Positions 53,980-61,766 of a stretch of 64,000 bases of DNA are shown in pieces. The notes beneath the pieces were generated by a model. That model was not told where the DNA came from, did no database searches, and worked only from the letters and a program-made list of their open reading frames with translations. Origin of the DNA: an uncultured Clostridia bacterium (GTDB taxonomy: Bacteria; Bacillota; Clostridia; Peptostreptococcales; Anaerovoracaceae); assembly GCA_934255135.1 (NCBI GenBank), contig CAKQMV010000007.1:1-64000 (forward strand), in the 5' to 3' direction. A program made the translations under genes and the position numbers. Numbering within the stretch: the first letter of the stretch is position 1; the number at the start of each line of letters is the position of its first letter.

Positions 53980-54316
53980 TTACCATTTTGAGAATAATTA
54001 CTCGGTTGGATCTTAAATGTTACCGAATACACATAAATATTGAAATTGGTACCAAGCATTTAAATACCTTACAATGCCAAGAGGATTCTCATAAGCTTAA
54101 GAATGAGCCAATCTTGCAATGTTCTTATGAAATGGCCCCCATTAATCGAAAAATAACTACTGTTAGATACCTCTAACTTTTCATAAAGACATTCAATTTG
54201 ATATGTGTATGGCTGTCAGATGCTTTTTAACCCGCTGCACTGCGTACCATTTCTTTTATAGAATTCAAATTGGTATCTTTCAAGTTCCATTTTTTTCGTA
54301 ATGTGTATATTGGTAA
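53980..54316 (-). repeat. long intergenic repeat, copy C
   Basis: A 337-base element on the minus strand, closely related to copy A over its entire length. Long identical blocks include the 32 bases at about 54243-54274 and the 20 bases ATTCGGTAACATTTAAGATC. The hairpin GTTAGA/TCTAAC is kept, and the GGGCCA/TGGCTC stem is kept through a G-U pair. It ends in TTACCA/TGGTAA like the others. The left end on its own strand is preceded by the same GATTTACAGTGGCAGCTG-like flank as in copy A. Confidence 0.75.
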
Positions 54317-54319
54317 CAA

Positions 54320-54412
54320 CAGCTGCCACTGTAAATCGTGAAGCGCTTGTGAGCTACTATCGGTCCCAATGCACCTGTGAGCTGCCACCGTAAATCGCGA
54401 AGTGTCGGTGCA
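54320..54412. repeat. two tandem copies of a ~60-base unit beside copy C
   Basis: AGCTGCCACTGTAAATCGTG (from 54321) recurs as AGCTGCCACCGTAAATCGCG (from 54383), each followed by AAG and a GTG/TGC-rich stretch. The unit abuts the end of copy C, and a related sequence precedes copy A, so it may be part of the larger element. Confidence 0.6.
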
Positions 54413-54460
54413 CAGAATTGGTAAATGGTACCCCCGAGGATATATCGATAACTTTTCCGC

Positions 54461-54497
54461 AAAAAATGCAAGGAGGAATCGACCGCTCGATTCCTCC
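54461..54497 (-). terminator. terminator of the small peptide gene
   Basis: A perfect 11-base stem (GGAGGAATCGA, 54472-54482, with 54487-54497) followed on the minus strand by GCATTTTTT. Confidence 0.85.
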
Positions 54498-54529
54498 CAT
54501 ATTCTCATCAATTAGATTAATTACTAATA

Positions 54530-54637
54530 CTACAGCTCTTCTGATTCTAGTTCACATTCGCACTCCTGCTTGGCACCGCTGTGAAAAAGGCTCAGAACTA
54601 CTGTAACGCACATTAAGACAAATATAATATTCTTCAT
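54530..54637 (-). CDS. 35-residue secreted or membrane peptide
   Basis: A very short gene: start KNIIFVLMCVTVVLSLF, then a hydrophilic end with a CEC motif and several Glu. AAGAGGT lies 6 bases before the ATG and a strong terminator follows 33 bases after the stop, so this is a transcribed unit of its own. The hydrophobic N-terminal half could be a signal or a single membrane helix; the rest is only ~15 residues. No family recognised. It could be a small membrane regulator, a signalling peptide precursor or a toxin. Confidence 0.55.
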   Translation of the reverse strand: MKNIIFVLMCVTVVLSLFHSGAKQECECELESEEL

Positions 54638-54724
54638 ATCAATACCTCTTGCTATTTGTTCTCTTATACCCTATTGCTAAAATCCGTCGCGAATTTAATT
54701 GCGAATTAGTCGCTAAATTTGTCT

Positions 54725-55461
54725 TTATAATCTGTGCAATATTTCTCTTATCTTTCTGACATCAGCTGGTTTGGCAAGATGCGCGTCCATTCCTGCATTC
54801 AGGCAATTGTTTACATCTTCCTGAAAGGCATTCGCTGTCATTGCTATTATTGGAACACTCCTCGCATCTATTCTATCCAGTGCTCTAATTCTTCTTGTAG
54901 CTTCAAGTCCATCCATAAAGATGTAATCAAAGCTTCTCTCAGCAGAATCAGAGAATGTCTCTACCGCCTCCTTTCCATTCTTTGCAGTAATGATTCCCAG
55001 GCCTTCATCCTCCAGCAGCAGCTGTGAAATCTCCAGGTTGATGTCATTGTCTTCAACCAGTAGTGCTCGTCTGCCTGTAAGATCGAGCTTTATTTCTTCG
55101 TCGGGATACTCCGCCGACGCATTATGATCTATCTTAAAATGAATCGTAACGGTGAATGTTGTGCCTACGCCTTCTGTACCCTCAAGTTCTATAGTGCCAT
55201 CCATAAGATCAACAATTTCCTTCACAATCGAAAGTCCTAGGACAGTTCCACTGAAGCCAGTCCTGGTTTCAACCTTGCTTACATCAAGCACATTGTCAAT
55301 AATGTCTGCAGATAATCAAGCGAATTCATTATCTTGCCCTCACACCTGTACAGCTCTTCCTTATTATCGTAATAGCGCTCAGGAATATTAATCATTCCAA
55401 TAATGCCATTAAGAAGAGTTCTTATATCATGACTCATTATGGCACTTATGACATTCCTCAT
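54725..55461 (-). pseudogene. remnant of a hybrid histidine kinase
   Basis: Starts at a HisKA core (IMSHDIRTLLNGIIGMINIPERYY, 5' part missing, a stop just upstream) and shifts frame near 55290, where DNVLDVSKVET continues in another frame. It then jumps directly to the ATPase G2 box (GTVLGLSIVKEIVDLMDG), having lost about 110 residues with the N and G1 boxes, and ends in a receiver that lacks about 7 residues after the phospho-Asp (YIFMDGLEATRRIRA instead of FMDxxMPxMNGLEA). It cannot encode an active kinase. Confidence 0.85.
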
Positions 55462-55563
55462 CTACCCTAATTATAACTCTCTAGAGCACATTAGGGATAG
55501 GGTTCTTCTATACAAAACGGGTCGTATCCGAAAATATTTACTCAGATGCGACCCATTCTACTA

Positions 55564-55892
55564 CTATTTATTCTTGCCATTAACAAGCTCCGAAACCACC
55601 TTTACAAGGAGCTTCGCAATCTCCATGTTAAGCTCATTGTCCTCAACAAGAAGAAGATTTAAACCCTTTATCGAGGAATCATCTGCAGGCTTGTGCACCA
55701 CACCCTTATCTTCCTCCGTGGCAATTCTGAATGGAAGCGTGATGATAAATGTCGTTCCCACATCCTTCTTGCTTTCAAATGTGATAGTTCCACCCATCTT
55801 GTCGATAAGTGATTTTGCAATAGGCATACCAAGGCCGGTTCCACCGAACTTCGATCCGCCGCCCTTCTGCTCTTGGGCAAAAGATTCACTCT
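55564..55892 (-). pseudogene. second hybrid kinase fragment
   Basis: Only the end of an ATPase domain (GGTGLGMPIAKSLIDKMGG) and the first part of a receiver (LLLVEDNELNMEIAKLLV) remain, then the frame stops. It breaks off at about 55885, where a fragment of an unrelated gene begins on the other strand. Confidence 0.85.
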
Positions 55893-56025
55893 AAGCTTTG
55901 CCTAATCACAAGAAGACATAATAACAAGACAGAATATATCACGCAGGTCGGTACCGGCAATTATAATGAGAAAACTGCTTGTCTTTATACCGACCTCTCC
56001 GTAATGACAGCAAACAAAAGTGTCC
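55879..56025 (+). pseudogene. fragment of polyphosphate kinase (ppk1)
   Basis: The frame reads KIHSKLCLITRR, then YITQVGTGNYNEKTACLYTD and LSVMTAN, the segment of PPK1 that follows its phospho-histidine region (VHAKxCLI) and includes the diagnostic TGNYNEKTA. Nothing before or after fits PPK1. The downstream codons to about 56200 stay open (RIGGAARAVFRINNKLHKRPEEYN) but are not recognised. The fragment abuts and slightly overlaps the kinase fragment on the opposite strand, a recombination scar. Confidence 0.75.
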
Positions 56026-56209
56026 TTAATGAAATTCCACCGACCGAGGAACTTGTACGTATCGGTGGTGCAGCCAGAGCAGTATTTAGAATTAACAACA
56101 AGCTTCACAAAAGACCTGAAGAATATAACACAATGCCGCGCGAAGAGTTCGACAAGCTCTCCAGCATCCTAAGTAAATGCAACCAGAAGTCAAGCGTTAT
56201 AAGTATCAA

Positions 56210-56231
56210 AGAGGGGCACAATGGCCCCTCT
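56210..56231. terminator. terminator of the alcohol dehydrogenase gene
   Basis: AGAGGGGC-ACAATG-GCCCCTCT, a perfect 8-base stem 10 bases after the stop codon of the minus-strand gene, followed by TTTGATACTT. Confidence 0.7.
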
Positions 56232-56240
56232 TCTGTCGTT

Positions 56241-57275
56241 CTAGCATTCTATTGCTACCTTGATAACTCCATCCCTCTTATTCTCAAAAAGCTCATAAGC
56301 CTCTTCTATCTGTTCGAGCGGATATGTATGTGTGATAAGCGGCTCCGTATCGAGCTTGCCCTCTGCAATCAGCCCGAGCGTCTCGGCGCAATCGCAGCCA
56401 TCGACACCACCTGTTTTAAATGTGAGATTCTTGCCGTACATGTCAGGAAGCGGAAGCACCTGCGGCTTATCGTAAAGCGCAACAACTGTAACGATTGCAT
56501 TCGGTCTCGCAGCCTCCCAGGCAAGCTTAAATGTTGAATCGGCACCGGCAACCTCAAGCACCACATCTGCTCCACCGTAGTCACTTAGCTCGCGAACCTT
56601 ATCAAGGCACTCCTCTGGTGACACCGTAATAACATCTGGATAATGCGTGTTGATAAAACGCACCCGCTCAGGATCCTTCTCACATAGCACAATGCGCTTA
56701 GGATTATGAAGCATCACACTGACAAGTGTGCAGATTCCAGTTGGACCACCACCGATTATAAGCACAGTATCATCCGAAGTAATTTCAGAAATTCTTGCAG
56801 CCCAATAGCCAGTTGCAAGCACATCGCCCACAAGCAGTGCCTGTCTGTCAGTGACACTGTCTGGAATCCTGTTAAGTCCCTGATCTGCAAAAGGTACGCG
56901 CACATACTCTGCCTGTCCTCCATCGATTCGGCATCCAAGCGCCCATCCGCCGTTCTCATCAGTACAGTTATTAACGTAGCCATTCTTACAGAAGAAGCAT
57001 TCACCGCAGAATGTCTCCACATTTACCGTAACTCTGTCTCCCGGCTTCACGCCTGTAACCGCTTCACCAACTTCCTCTACAACGCCAACCATCTCATGGC
57101 CTACAGTGATTCCCGGTACCGCACGTGGAACACTTCCATGCTTGATATGAAGGTCGCTTGAGCAGATGCTCGCGAGCGTAACTTTTACAATCGCATCCCT
57201 CTCGTGCAAAATAACGGGCTTTGGCTTGTCCATCAGTTCAAATTTCCCGTGTGAAACGTAAGTATATGTTTTCAT
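56241..57275 (-). CDS. zinc-dependent medium-chain alcohol/polyol dehydrogenase
   Basis: NAD(P)-linked oxidoreductase of the MDR family. The catalytic zinc site has the Cys of ICSSDLHIKHG and the GHEMVGVVEEVG motif (about 37-70). The structural zinc cysteines are in CGECFFCKNGYVNNC (about 92-106). The Rossmann loop is VLIIGGGPTGI (about 168-178), with an acidic residue after the second strand (LCEKDPER), favouring NAD. 344 residues fits sorbitol, butanediol or threonine dehydrogenase-like members; the substrate is not decided. GAGG precedes the ATG. Confidence 0.92.
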   Translation of the reverse strand: MKTYTYVSHGKFELMDKPKPVILHERDAIVKVTLASICSSDLHIKHGSVPRAVPGITVGHEMVGVVEEVGEAVTGVKPGDRVTVNVETFCGECFFCKNGYVNNCTDENGGWALGCRIDGGQAEYVRVPFADQGLNRIPDSVTDRQALLVGDVLATGYWAARISEITSDDTVLIIGGGPTGICTLVSVMLHNPKRIVLCEKDPERVRFINTHYPDVITVSPEECLDKVRELSDYGGADVVLEVAGADSTFKLAWEAARPNAIVTVVALYDKPQVLPLPDMYGKNLTFKTGGVDGCDCAETLGLIAEGKLDTEPLITHTYPLEQIEEAYELFENKRDGVIKVAIEC

Positions 57276-57389
57276 CTGTAACCTCTTATTTAAACTCTTA
57301 AAAAACCCCCTAAAATCAATAGTAAGTTCAGCTTATCATCATATGCGCCAAAGTCAAGCTGAGGTTGCTCGCGCTTTTCTGGCTATTTG

Positions 57390-57775
57390 CGTTTTTCTGA
57401 AAAATCATCATTTTAGAGCATTTTTTCAGAATTTTTCTGAAATTATTGCAAAAATTCCCTTTTCAGAAAAATTTTTTCTGCCAAAATACTATAGCTCTTA
57501 ATCTCACCATATTCCGCTGAATTGGTGTTGCTTCTGTGTTTCTTAAAAATTCAAACAATCGATCCAATTTTCAGAAATTTTCGAAAAAACATGACATGCC
57601 GAAAGGTTTTTCCGAAATCCGACAGGACTTGATTTTATCTTATTCAGAGGGACAGAAGCCGAGAGTGCTCTTCGTAAGCTCTGCGACTTCTGTTCTTTTC
57701 TTCTAAAATCCAGAATCTGAAGATTTTTCAGAAAAATTCTGAAAAACTTCCGCTTTTTACTCTATTTTCAGAAAT
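57390..57775. repeat. intergenic array of TTTTCAGAAA words, locus 3
   Basis: At least eight TTTTCAGAA/TTCTGAAAA words (near 57392, 57424-57442, 57459, 57569, 57725-57745 and 57764) and one TTTTTCCGAAATCCGACAGG block that also occurs, reverse-complemented, in locus 2. It fills the gap between the alcohol dehydrogenase start and the gene remnants at 57.9 kb. Confidence 0.7.
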
Positions 57776-57893
57776 CACAACCTGGGCCCCACCTCGTCCC
57801 TCTTAAGGCTTACAGCCTATCGCGTGTGTTTCGTACTGCGTGACCTTCGCAGGAGCAGATGACAGCACTACATATGAAGCGAAAAGGCCGAGC

Positions 57894-57985
57894 TTATTCG
57901 AATTCTACAGTACCAGTAGGCTTAGGTGTGAAATCATACAGCACACGGTTGATTCCTGGAACTTCGTGTGTAATTCTTCTGCCAT
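57894..57985 (-). pseudogene. 3' remnant of a GMP synthase gene (guaA)
   Basis: On the minus strand about 27 codons read ITHEVPGINRVLYDFTPKP and TGTVEFE and then stop. This is the C-terminal signature of GuaA (NEVPGINRVVYD..KPPATIEWE). The codons before it are out of frame and unrelated (ALDRRPEDMAEEL, preceded by a good GGAGG and ATG), so a foreign start has been joined to a guaA end. Confidence 0.65.
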
Positions 57986-58044
57986 ATCTTCAGGACGTCT
58001 GTCTAAAGCCATATTAATATCCTCCATAATATTATGGTTATTCT

Positions 58045-58520
58045 CGTAAACTGTACGCAAACCTTTTTTATTTTAAGTTTTCTTTGGCCTTTACTTCTGT
58101 AAAAGCACCTTTATATTCAGATAAGTAATTCTCTCCAGTTAAAATTTCGCGTGCTGTTACTTCTGACATCGCTCCAAGCAACCCCAGGTCACTTACAAAT
58201 AATTTAAAAGATCAATCAGCTTTGTTGATAATTATGATATTTCAGACCATTTATGCGACTTCAATAATTCGTATAACAGTCGATTCCCTGAAGCATTTAC
58301 AAATTCCATAAATGTCATCGGGTACATCTTAATTTTCCAACTTTACCAACGGTGAACCCTGTACCATTATGTAAACTTACTCCAAGAAGACTACCCGCAA
58401 CAAGTATATGATATTCTGGTGCATCTTCACAAAAATATTTCAATGCTGTTAGAGCAATCTGAACACATCTTGCTTCACACAGGCTTATAGATTTTTTAAA
58501 GGAAATAAACTACACTTAAT
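58045..58520 (-). pseudogene. remnant of an AAA_14/DUF4143-type ATPase
   Basis: Pieces in different frames keep the family order: SLCEARCVQIALTALKYF with HILVAGSLLGVSL, then after a frame change MYPMTFMEFVNASGNRLLYE with a stop, then after a gap DLGLLGAMSEVTAREIL and YLSEYKGAFTEVKAKENLK with a stop. These match the ATPase sensor region and the DUF4143 domain (GLLGAM, KGALTE). Frameshifts, stops and a deletion make it non-functional. Confidence 0.75.
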
Positions 58521-58558
58521 AAAACATTGCTACGACACGCTAAAGGATGTGATTCAAA

Positions 58559-59449
58559 ATGAAGAAACTTTCAAGACAGAAAAGTTTATTTTGGGTTTGC
58601 TCTCTGCTGTTTGTTCTTACAATGACAATCAGTACAAACATCGCATTCGCAGATGATACTACCAATAAGCTTGGCTGGATTACAGAAAATGGTAAAACCC
58701 GCTATTATGATACCGAAGATCATTTCGTATCTGGAATGAATACAATTGATGGAAAGAAGTATTACTTCGATTCCAATGGAAATCTTCAATATGGAATTCT
58801 AAGAATCGGCAAAGCATATTATTACGCCTACGAAAATGGGGCGATTCGAACCAAAAAGGGTCTCTTTTGGCATGAAGGAAACCGCTACTACGCGCAGAAA
58901 GGTGGCAAGCTCGCGACCAGCAAAATGATCAAGTCTGGAAAGTATTATTACTATTTCGGTTCGGATGCAAAGTCGAAGACCACAAGGTTTAAATACCGCG
59001 GCACTATGATCACACCAAGCAGCAAGACCGGCGCCATCACCCAGAAGCAATATAACCTGGCGGTCTACGGTCCATATCCATATAAGCGCTACGTCCTGAT
59101 TGACATAAGTGACCAAACACTAAAGTACTATGTCAGCGGAAAGGTGAAGCTTAGGAGCAATGTAGTAACCGGTGGCCCAGGAAACCGCACGCCTCTAGGC
59201 AAGTTCAGTCTCCGCGGCAAATATCGCAATGTAACGCTCCGTGGACCAGACTACACAAATTTTGTTAAATACTGGATGCCATTCATCGGCGGAGAATACG
59301 GCATTCACGATGCATCATGGCGCTCAAGTTTTGGCAGCAGCATCTACAAACGAAACGGTTCTCACGGCTGCGTGAATATGCCACGAAGCAAAGCCGCAAA
59401 GCTTTACAATATGGTTCCCGTAGGCGCACGCGTCATCATCAGGAAATAA
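58559..59449 (+). CDS. secreted L,D-transpeptidase with cell-wall-binding repeats
   Basis: Cross-links peptidoglycan outside the membrane. It has 296 residues: a signal peptide (1-31), four or five choline-binding-like repeats at ~36-145 (GWITENGKTRYYD, IDGKKYYFDSNGNLQ, IGKAYYYAYENGAI), and a YkuD domain at ~175-296 with the catalytic triad region HGCVNMP (H269, C271) and the upstream IHD histidine. AAAGGA lies 10 bases before the ATG. It is monocistronic. Confidence 0.93.
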   Translation: MKKLSRQKSLFWVCSLLFVLTMTISTNIAFADDTTNKLGWITENGKTRYYDTEDHFVSGMNTIDGKKYYFDSNGNLQYGILRIGKAYYYAYENGAIRTKKGLFWHEGNRYYAQKGGKLATSKMIKSGKYYYYFGSDAKSKTTRFKYRGTMITPSSKTGAITQKQYNLAVYGPYPYKRYVLIDISDQTLKYYVSGKVKLRSNVVTGGPGNRTPLGKFSLRGKYRNVTLRGPDYTNFVKYWMPFIGGEYGIHDASWRSSFGSSIYKRNGSHGCVNMPRSKAAKLYNMVPVGARVIIRK

Positions 59450-59499
59450 CACAACCTTGAAATAGCATAACAGTGCAGTTGTCTTCTTTATTATGAGAC

Positions 59500-59528
59500 T
59501 TGACTTTTAAGCAGCATTGGCGTATTAA
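59500..59528 (+). promoter_or_regulatory. promoter of the MATE gene
   Basis: TTGACT (59500-59505), a 17-base spacer and TATTAA (59523-59528), 39 bases before the start codon. Confidence 0.6.
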
Positions 59529-59566
59529 TTTATACTGTTAATCAAGTTGCGAAAGGACCGTTTTAA

Positions 59567-60928
59567 ATGCAGGATAACAGAAATTTCCTAGGCACTGAGC
59601 CGATTGGCAAGCTTCTTCTGAAGCTGTCCATCCCAACTGTAATTGCCCAGCTCATAAATATGCTCTACAACATTGTAGACAGAATCTATATCGGCCACAT
59701 ACCTGGCGAAGGAAGCCTGGCATTAACAGGCGTAGGCGTATGCATGCCGATCATAATGCTGGTTTCAGCTTTCGCTGCACTTATCAGCACAGGAGGTGCT
59801 CCAAGAGCATCAATCTCTATGGGTAAGCAGGATAATAAGGCAGCGGAGAAGATACTCGGCAACTGCTTTGTTGCACTAGTTTCCGTTTCAATGGTACTCA
59901 CAGCAATCCTTCTAATATGGGGTGAGCCACTCCTGATGGCCTTCGGTGCAAGTGAGAACACAATCTCATATGCTACTAACTACCTTAGCATCTATGCCAT
60001 CGGAACAATTTTCGTACAGCTTACACTTGGTATGAATGCCTTCATAACATGTCAGGGCTTCACAACAATCTCCATGGTTTCTGTTCTGGTTGGTGCAATC
60101 TGCAACATCACACTTGATCCGATATTCATATTTGTTATGCATATGGGCGTAAGCGGTGCCGCAGTTGCAACAGTTATCTCACAGGCGCTCTCTACTATAT
60201 GGGTAATGCGCTTCCTTTGCGGCAGAAAAACACAGCTTCATCTTCGTAAAGACAATATGAGGCTTGAGGCCAAGGTCATTCTGCCTTGCCTTGCACTTGG
60301 ACTTGCAACATTCGTTATGCAGTCAAGCGAAAGCATAATTGCAGTTTGCTTCAACTCATCACTTCTCCGTTACGGTGGAGATATCGCAGTTGGTGCAATG
60401 ACTATTCTGACAAGCGTAATGCAGTTCGCAATGCTGCCACTTCAGGGAATCGGACAGGGCGCACAGCCAATTACAAGCTACAATTATGGAGCCCGCAATG
60501 CCGAAAGAGTAAAGCAAACATTCAGGCTTCTTCTAACAAGCTGTCTGACATACTCGGTTGCACTGTGGGCTGCAGTCGAACTCTGCCCAAGACTATTCGC
60601 AAGTATATTTACGCAGGATGCCGAGCTTATTGCGTTCACAGCACCAATGCTTCGAATCTATCTTGGAGGACTCCTCCTGTTCGGTATACAGATTGCATGT
60701 CAGATGACGTTCACTTCACTCGGCAAGGCACTGAACTCCATAGTCGTAGCCGTTGTAAGGAAATTCGTACTGCTCCTACCGCTTATATACATAATGCCTC
60801 ATCTGGTAGCCAATCCAACCGTGGGCGTATACATGGCAGAACCGGTAGCAGATATACTGGCAATTACATTTACCGCCATTCTGTTCAGCGTCCAGTTCAA
60901 GAAAGCCCTATCACAGATTAATGAATAA
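59567..60928 (+). CDS. MATE-family efflux transporter
   Basis: Sodium- or proton-coupled multidrug exporter with 12 membrane helices in 453 residues. The two halves each carry the family's loop (NIVDRIYIGHIPGEGSLALTGVGV in the first; the GIGQGAQPITSYNYGARN stretch of the second half is strongly conserved in the family). GAAAGG precedes the ATG. It has its own promoter and no cotranscribed partner; the substrate is not inferable. Confidence 0.94.
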   Translation: MQDNRNFLGTEPIGKLLLKLSIPTVIAQLINMLYNIVDRIYIGHIPGEGSLALTGVGVCMPIIMLVSAFAALISTGGAPRASISMGKQDNKAAEKILGNCFVALVSVSMVLTAILLIWGEPLLMAFGASENTISYATNYLSIYAIGTIFVQLTLGMNAFITCQGFTTISMVSVLVGAICNITLDPIFIFVMHMGVSGAAVATVISQALSTIWVMRFLCGRKTQLHLRKDNMRLEAKVILPCLALGLATFVMQSSESIIAVCFNSSLLRYGGDIAVGAMTILTSVMQFAMLPLQGIGQGAQPITSYNYGARNAERVKQTFRLLLTSCLTYSVALWAAVELCPRLFASIFTQDAELIAFTAPMLRIYLGGLLLFGIQIACQMTFTSLGKALNSIVVAVVRKFVLLLPLIYIMPHLVANPTVGVYMAEPVADILAITFTAILFSVQFKKALSQINE

Positions 60929-60936
60929 ATAACTCG

Positions 60937-60970
60937 TGCGATGTCATCAACATCCTTTGGTGACATCGCA
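60937..60970. terminator. hairpin after the MATE gene
   Basis: TGCGATGTCA (60937-60946) pairs perfectly with TGACATCGCA (60961-60970), 9 bases past the stop codon. No T-run follows, so it may be a weak terminator or an mRNA-stabilising hairpin. Confidence 0.5.
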
Positions 60971-60986
60971 TGACCACGAACATAAA

Positions 60987-61181
60987 CTATCCTTGCCAGT
61001 ACTGCTCCTCATACTTCTCATCTTCAAGCTTGAAAAGCATGTATGTATTCATATCCTGGTAAGCAGCATTAAACACAACCCACAAAGATATATCGATCCC
61101 TAAAGCCTCTGCCTCAACAATTCTCTCTCTTGTATAATCTGTGAGTTCCCATGGTTTACCGTTAACAATTAATGTCGTACC
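60987..61181 (-). pseudogene. 64-codon 3' remnant of an unknown gene
   Basis: An open frame with clean codon use (LIVNGKPWELTDYTRERIVEAE, then ISLWVVFNAAYQDMNTYMLFK) ends in a normal stop, but has a stop right before its first codon and no ATG or ribosome-binding site at its beginning. It looks like the end of a decayed gene. The family is not recognised. Confidence 0.5.
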
Positions 61182-61233
61182 TTATTTAATTTACGTAATG
61201 TAATCAAGTCAAATCGATTCATCATTTCATCAT

Positions 61234-61262
61234 TTGACAGAAAGATTGGAGAATAATACAAT
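61234..61262 (+). promoter_or_regulatory. strong promoter of the antisense antitoxin RNA
   Basis: Perfect TTGACA (61234-61239), exactly 17 bases, then TACAAT (61257-61262), pointing toward the 3' end of the toxin gene. Confidence 0.75.
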
Positions 61263-61268
61263 CAATAT

Positions 61269-61352
61269 ATAAAAAAGGCCACCGATAGACGGTGTGCCTA
61301 GAGAATTAGTTAAAAATAACCGTTAGTTTGCTAGACTGTGGCGGTTATTTTT
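61269..61352 (+). ncRNA. antisense RNA antitoxin (type I)
   Basis: Transcription from the promoter at 61234-61262 would start near 61269 and run about 85 bases to a terminator with perfect 11-base arms AAAAATAACCG (61312-61322) and CGGTTATTTTT (61342-61352). The RNA covers the toxin mRNA's 3' untranslated region and its last codons on the opposite strand, the arrangement known for Fst/TxpA-type loci. The stretch GGCCACCGATAGACGGTG resembles the structured part common at these loci. Confidence 0.65.
61271..61298 (-). terminator. terminator of the toxin mRNA
   Basis: GGCACACCG (complement of 61290-61298) pairs with CGGTGGCC (complement of 61277-61284), followed by six T on the minus strand. 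Confidence 0.65.
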
Positions 61353-61446
61353 CGTTTTTGCGAAACAGTATGTAACATATCTGAAACGTTCCATATATGA
61401 ATCCGCCCAGTAAACCAAGCAGAATTGATATCTCTTCGAATGTCAT
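61345..61446 (-). CDS. 33-residue holin-like type I toxin
   Basis: A short membrane peptide: start MTFEEISILLGLLGGFIYG, a single hydrophobic helix, then a basic end (FRKNEK). This is the layout of the small hydrophobic toxins often annotated as putative holin-like toxins (Fst/TxpA group). AAAGGAGG lies about 9 bases before the ATG. A convergent antisense RNA overlaps its 3' end. Expression would be expected to damage the membrane unless the RNA blocks it. Confidence 0.7.
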   Translation of the reverse strand: MTFEEISILLGLLGGFIYGTFQICYILFRKNEK

Positions 61447-61766
61447 CTGTAGCGTCCTCCTTTCCAGAGGAACGAAAAACTGTCCCTCCTAAATAGTTAA
61501 GTAAGGACACACCGCCTACCATCTTGGTGACCGTTATTAATTATAACAAGTCGTATAATTCCTAATGTGAATATCCAGTGTAACGATCCGCGACACTATC
61601 ACCAATTCCTGCATTTGAGCCACTCGTAAGCGAAGTATTTTTAGTTCACAGCAACAACAAATTACTGCAACAACTTAAATTACTACAGTCATCGTAATAG
61701 CACTAATTATTCTAGCCTTGCTTCGTCCTCTATTTCTTCTTATTCATTTCTAGTACGAAAAATATA
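61447..61766. other. toxin leader and gene-free DNA
   Basis: 320 bases. The first ~100 are the toxin mRNA leader, with an extended -10 box TGTTATAAT on the minus strand (complement of 61540-61548) and a second GGAGGGAC at 61478-61485. From 61560 to the VanZ stop I see AT-rich sequence with no supported gene or hairpin. Confidence 0.5.

Noticed and set aside
56004..56537. 177-codon open frame on the plus strand
   Set aside because: Only the first part resembles real coding sequence (the end of the PPK1 fragment and unknown codons); beyond 56240 it is antisense to the alcohol dehydrogenase and crosses that gene's terminator.
57840..58049. 69-codon open frame on the plus strand
   Set aside because: It lies opposite the guaA and ATPase remnants, which have recognisable sequence on the minus strand; the plus frame has no ribosome-binding site.
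61331..61522. 63-codon open frame on the minus strand covering the toxin gene
   Set aside because: Its start lacks a proper site and the 33-codon frame beginning at 61446 has a perfect one, a family-like sequence and the antisense RNA arrangement.
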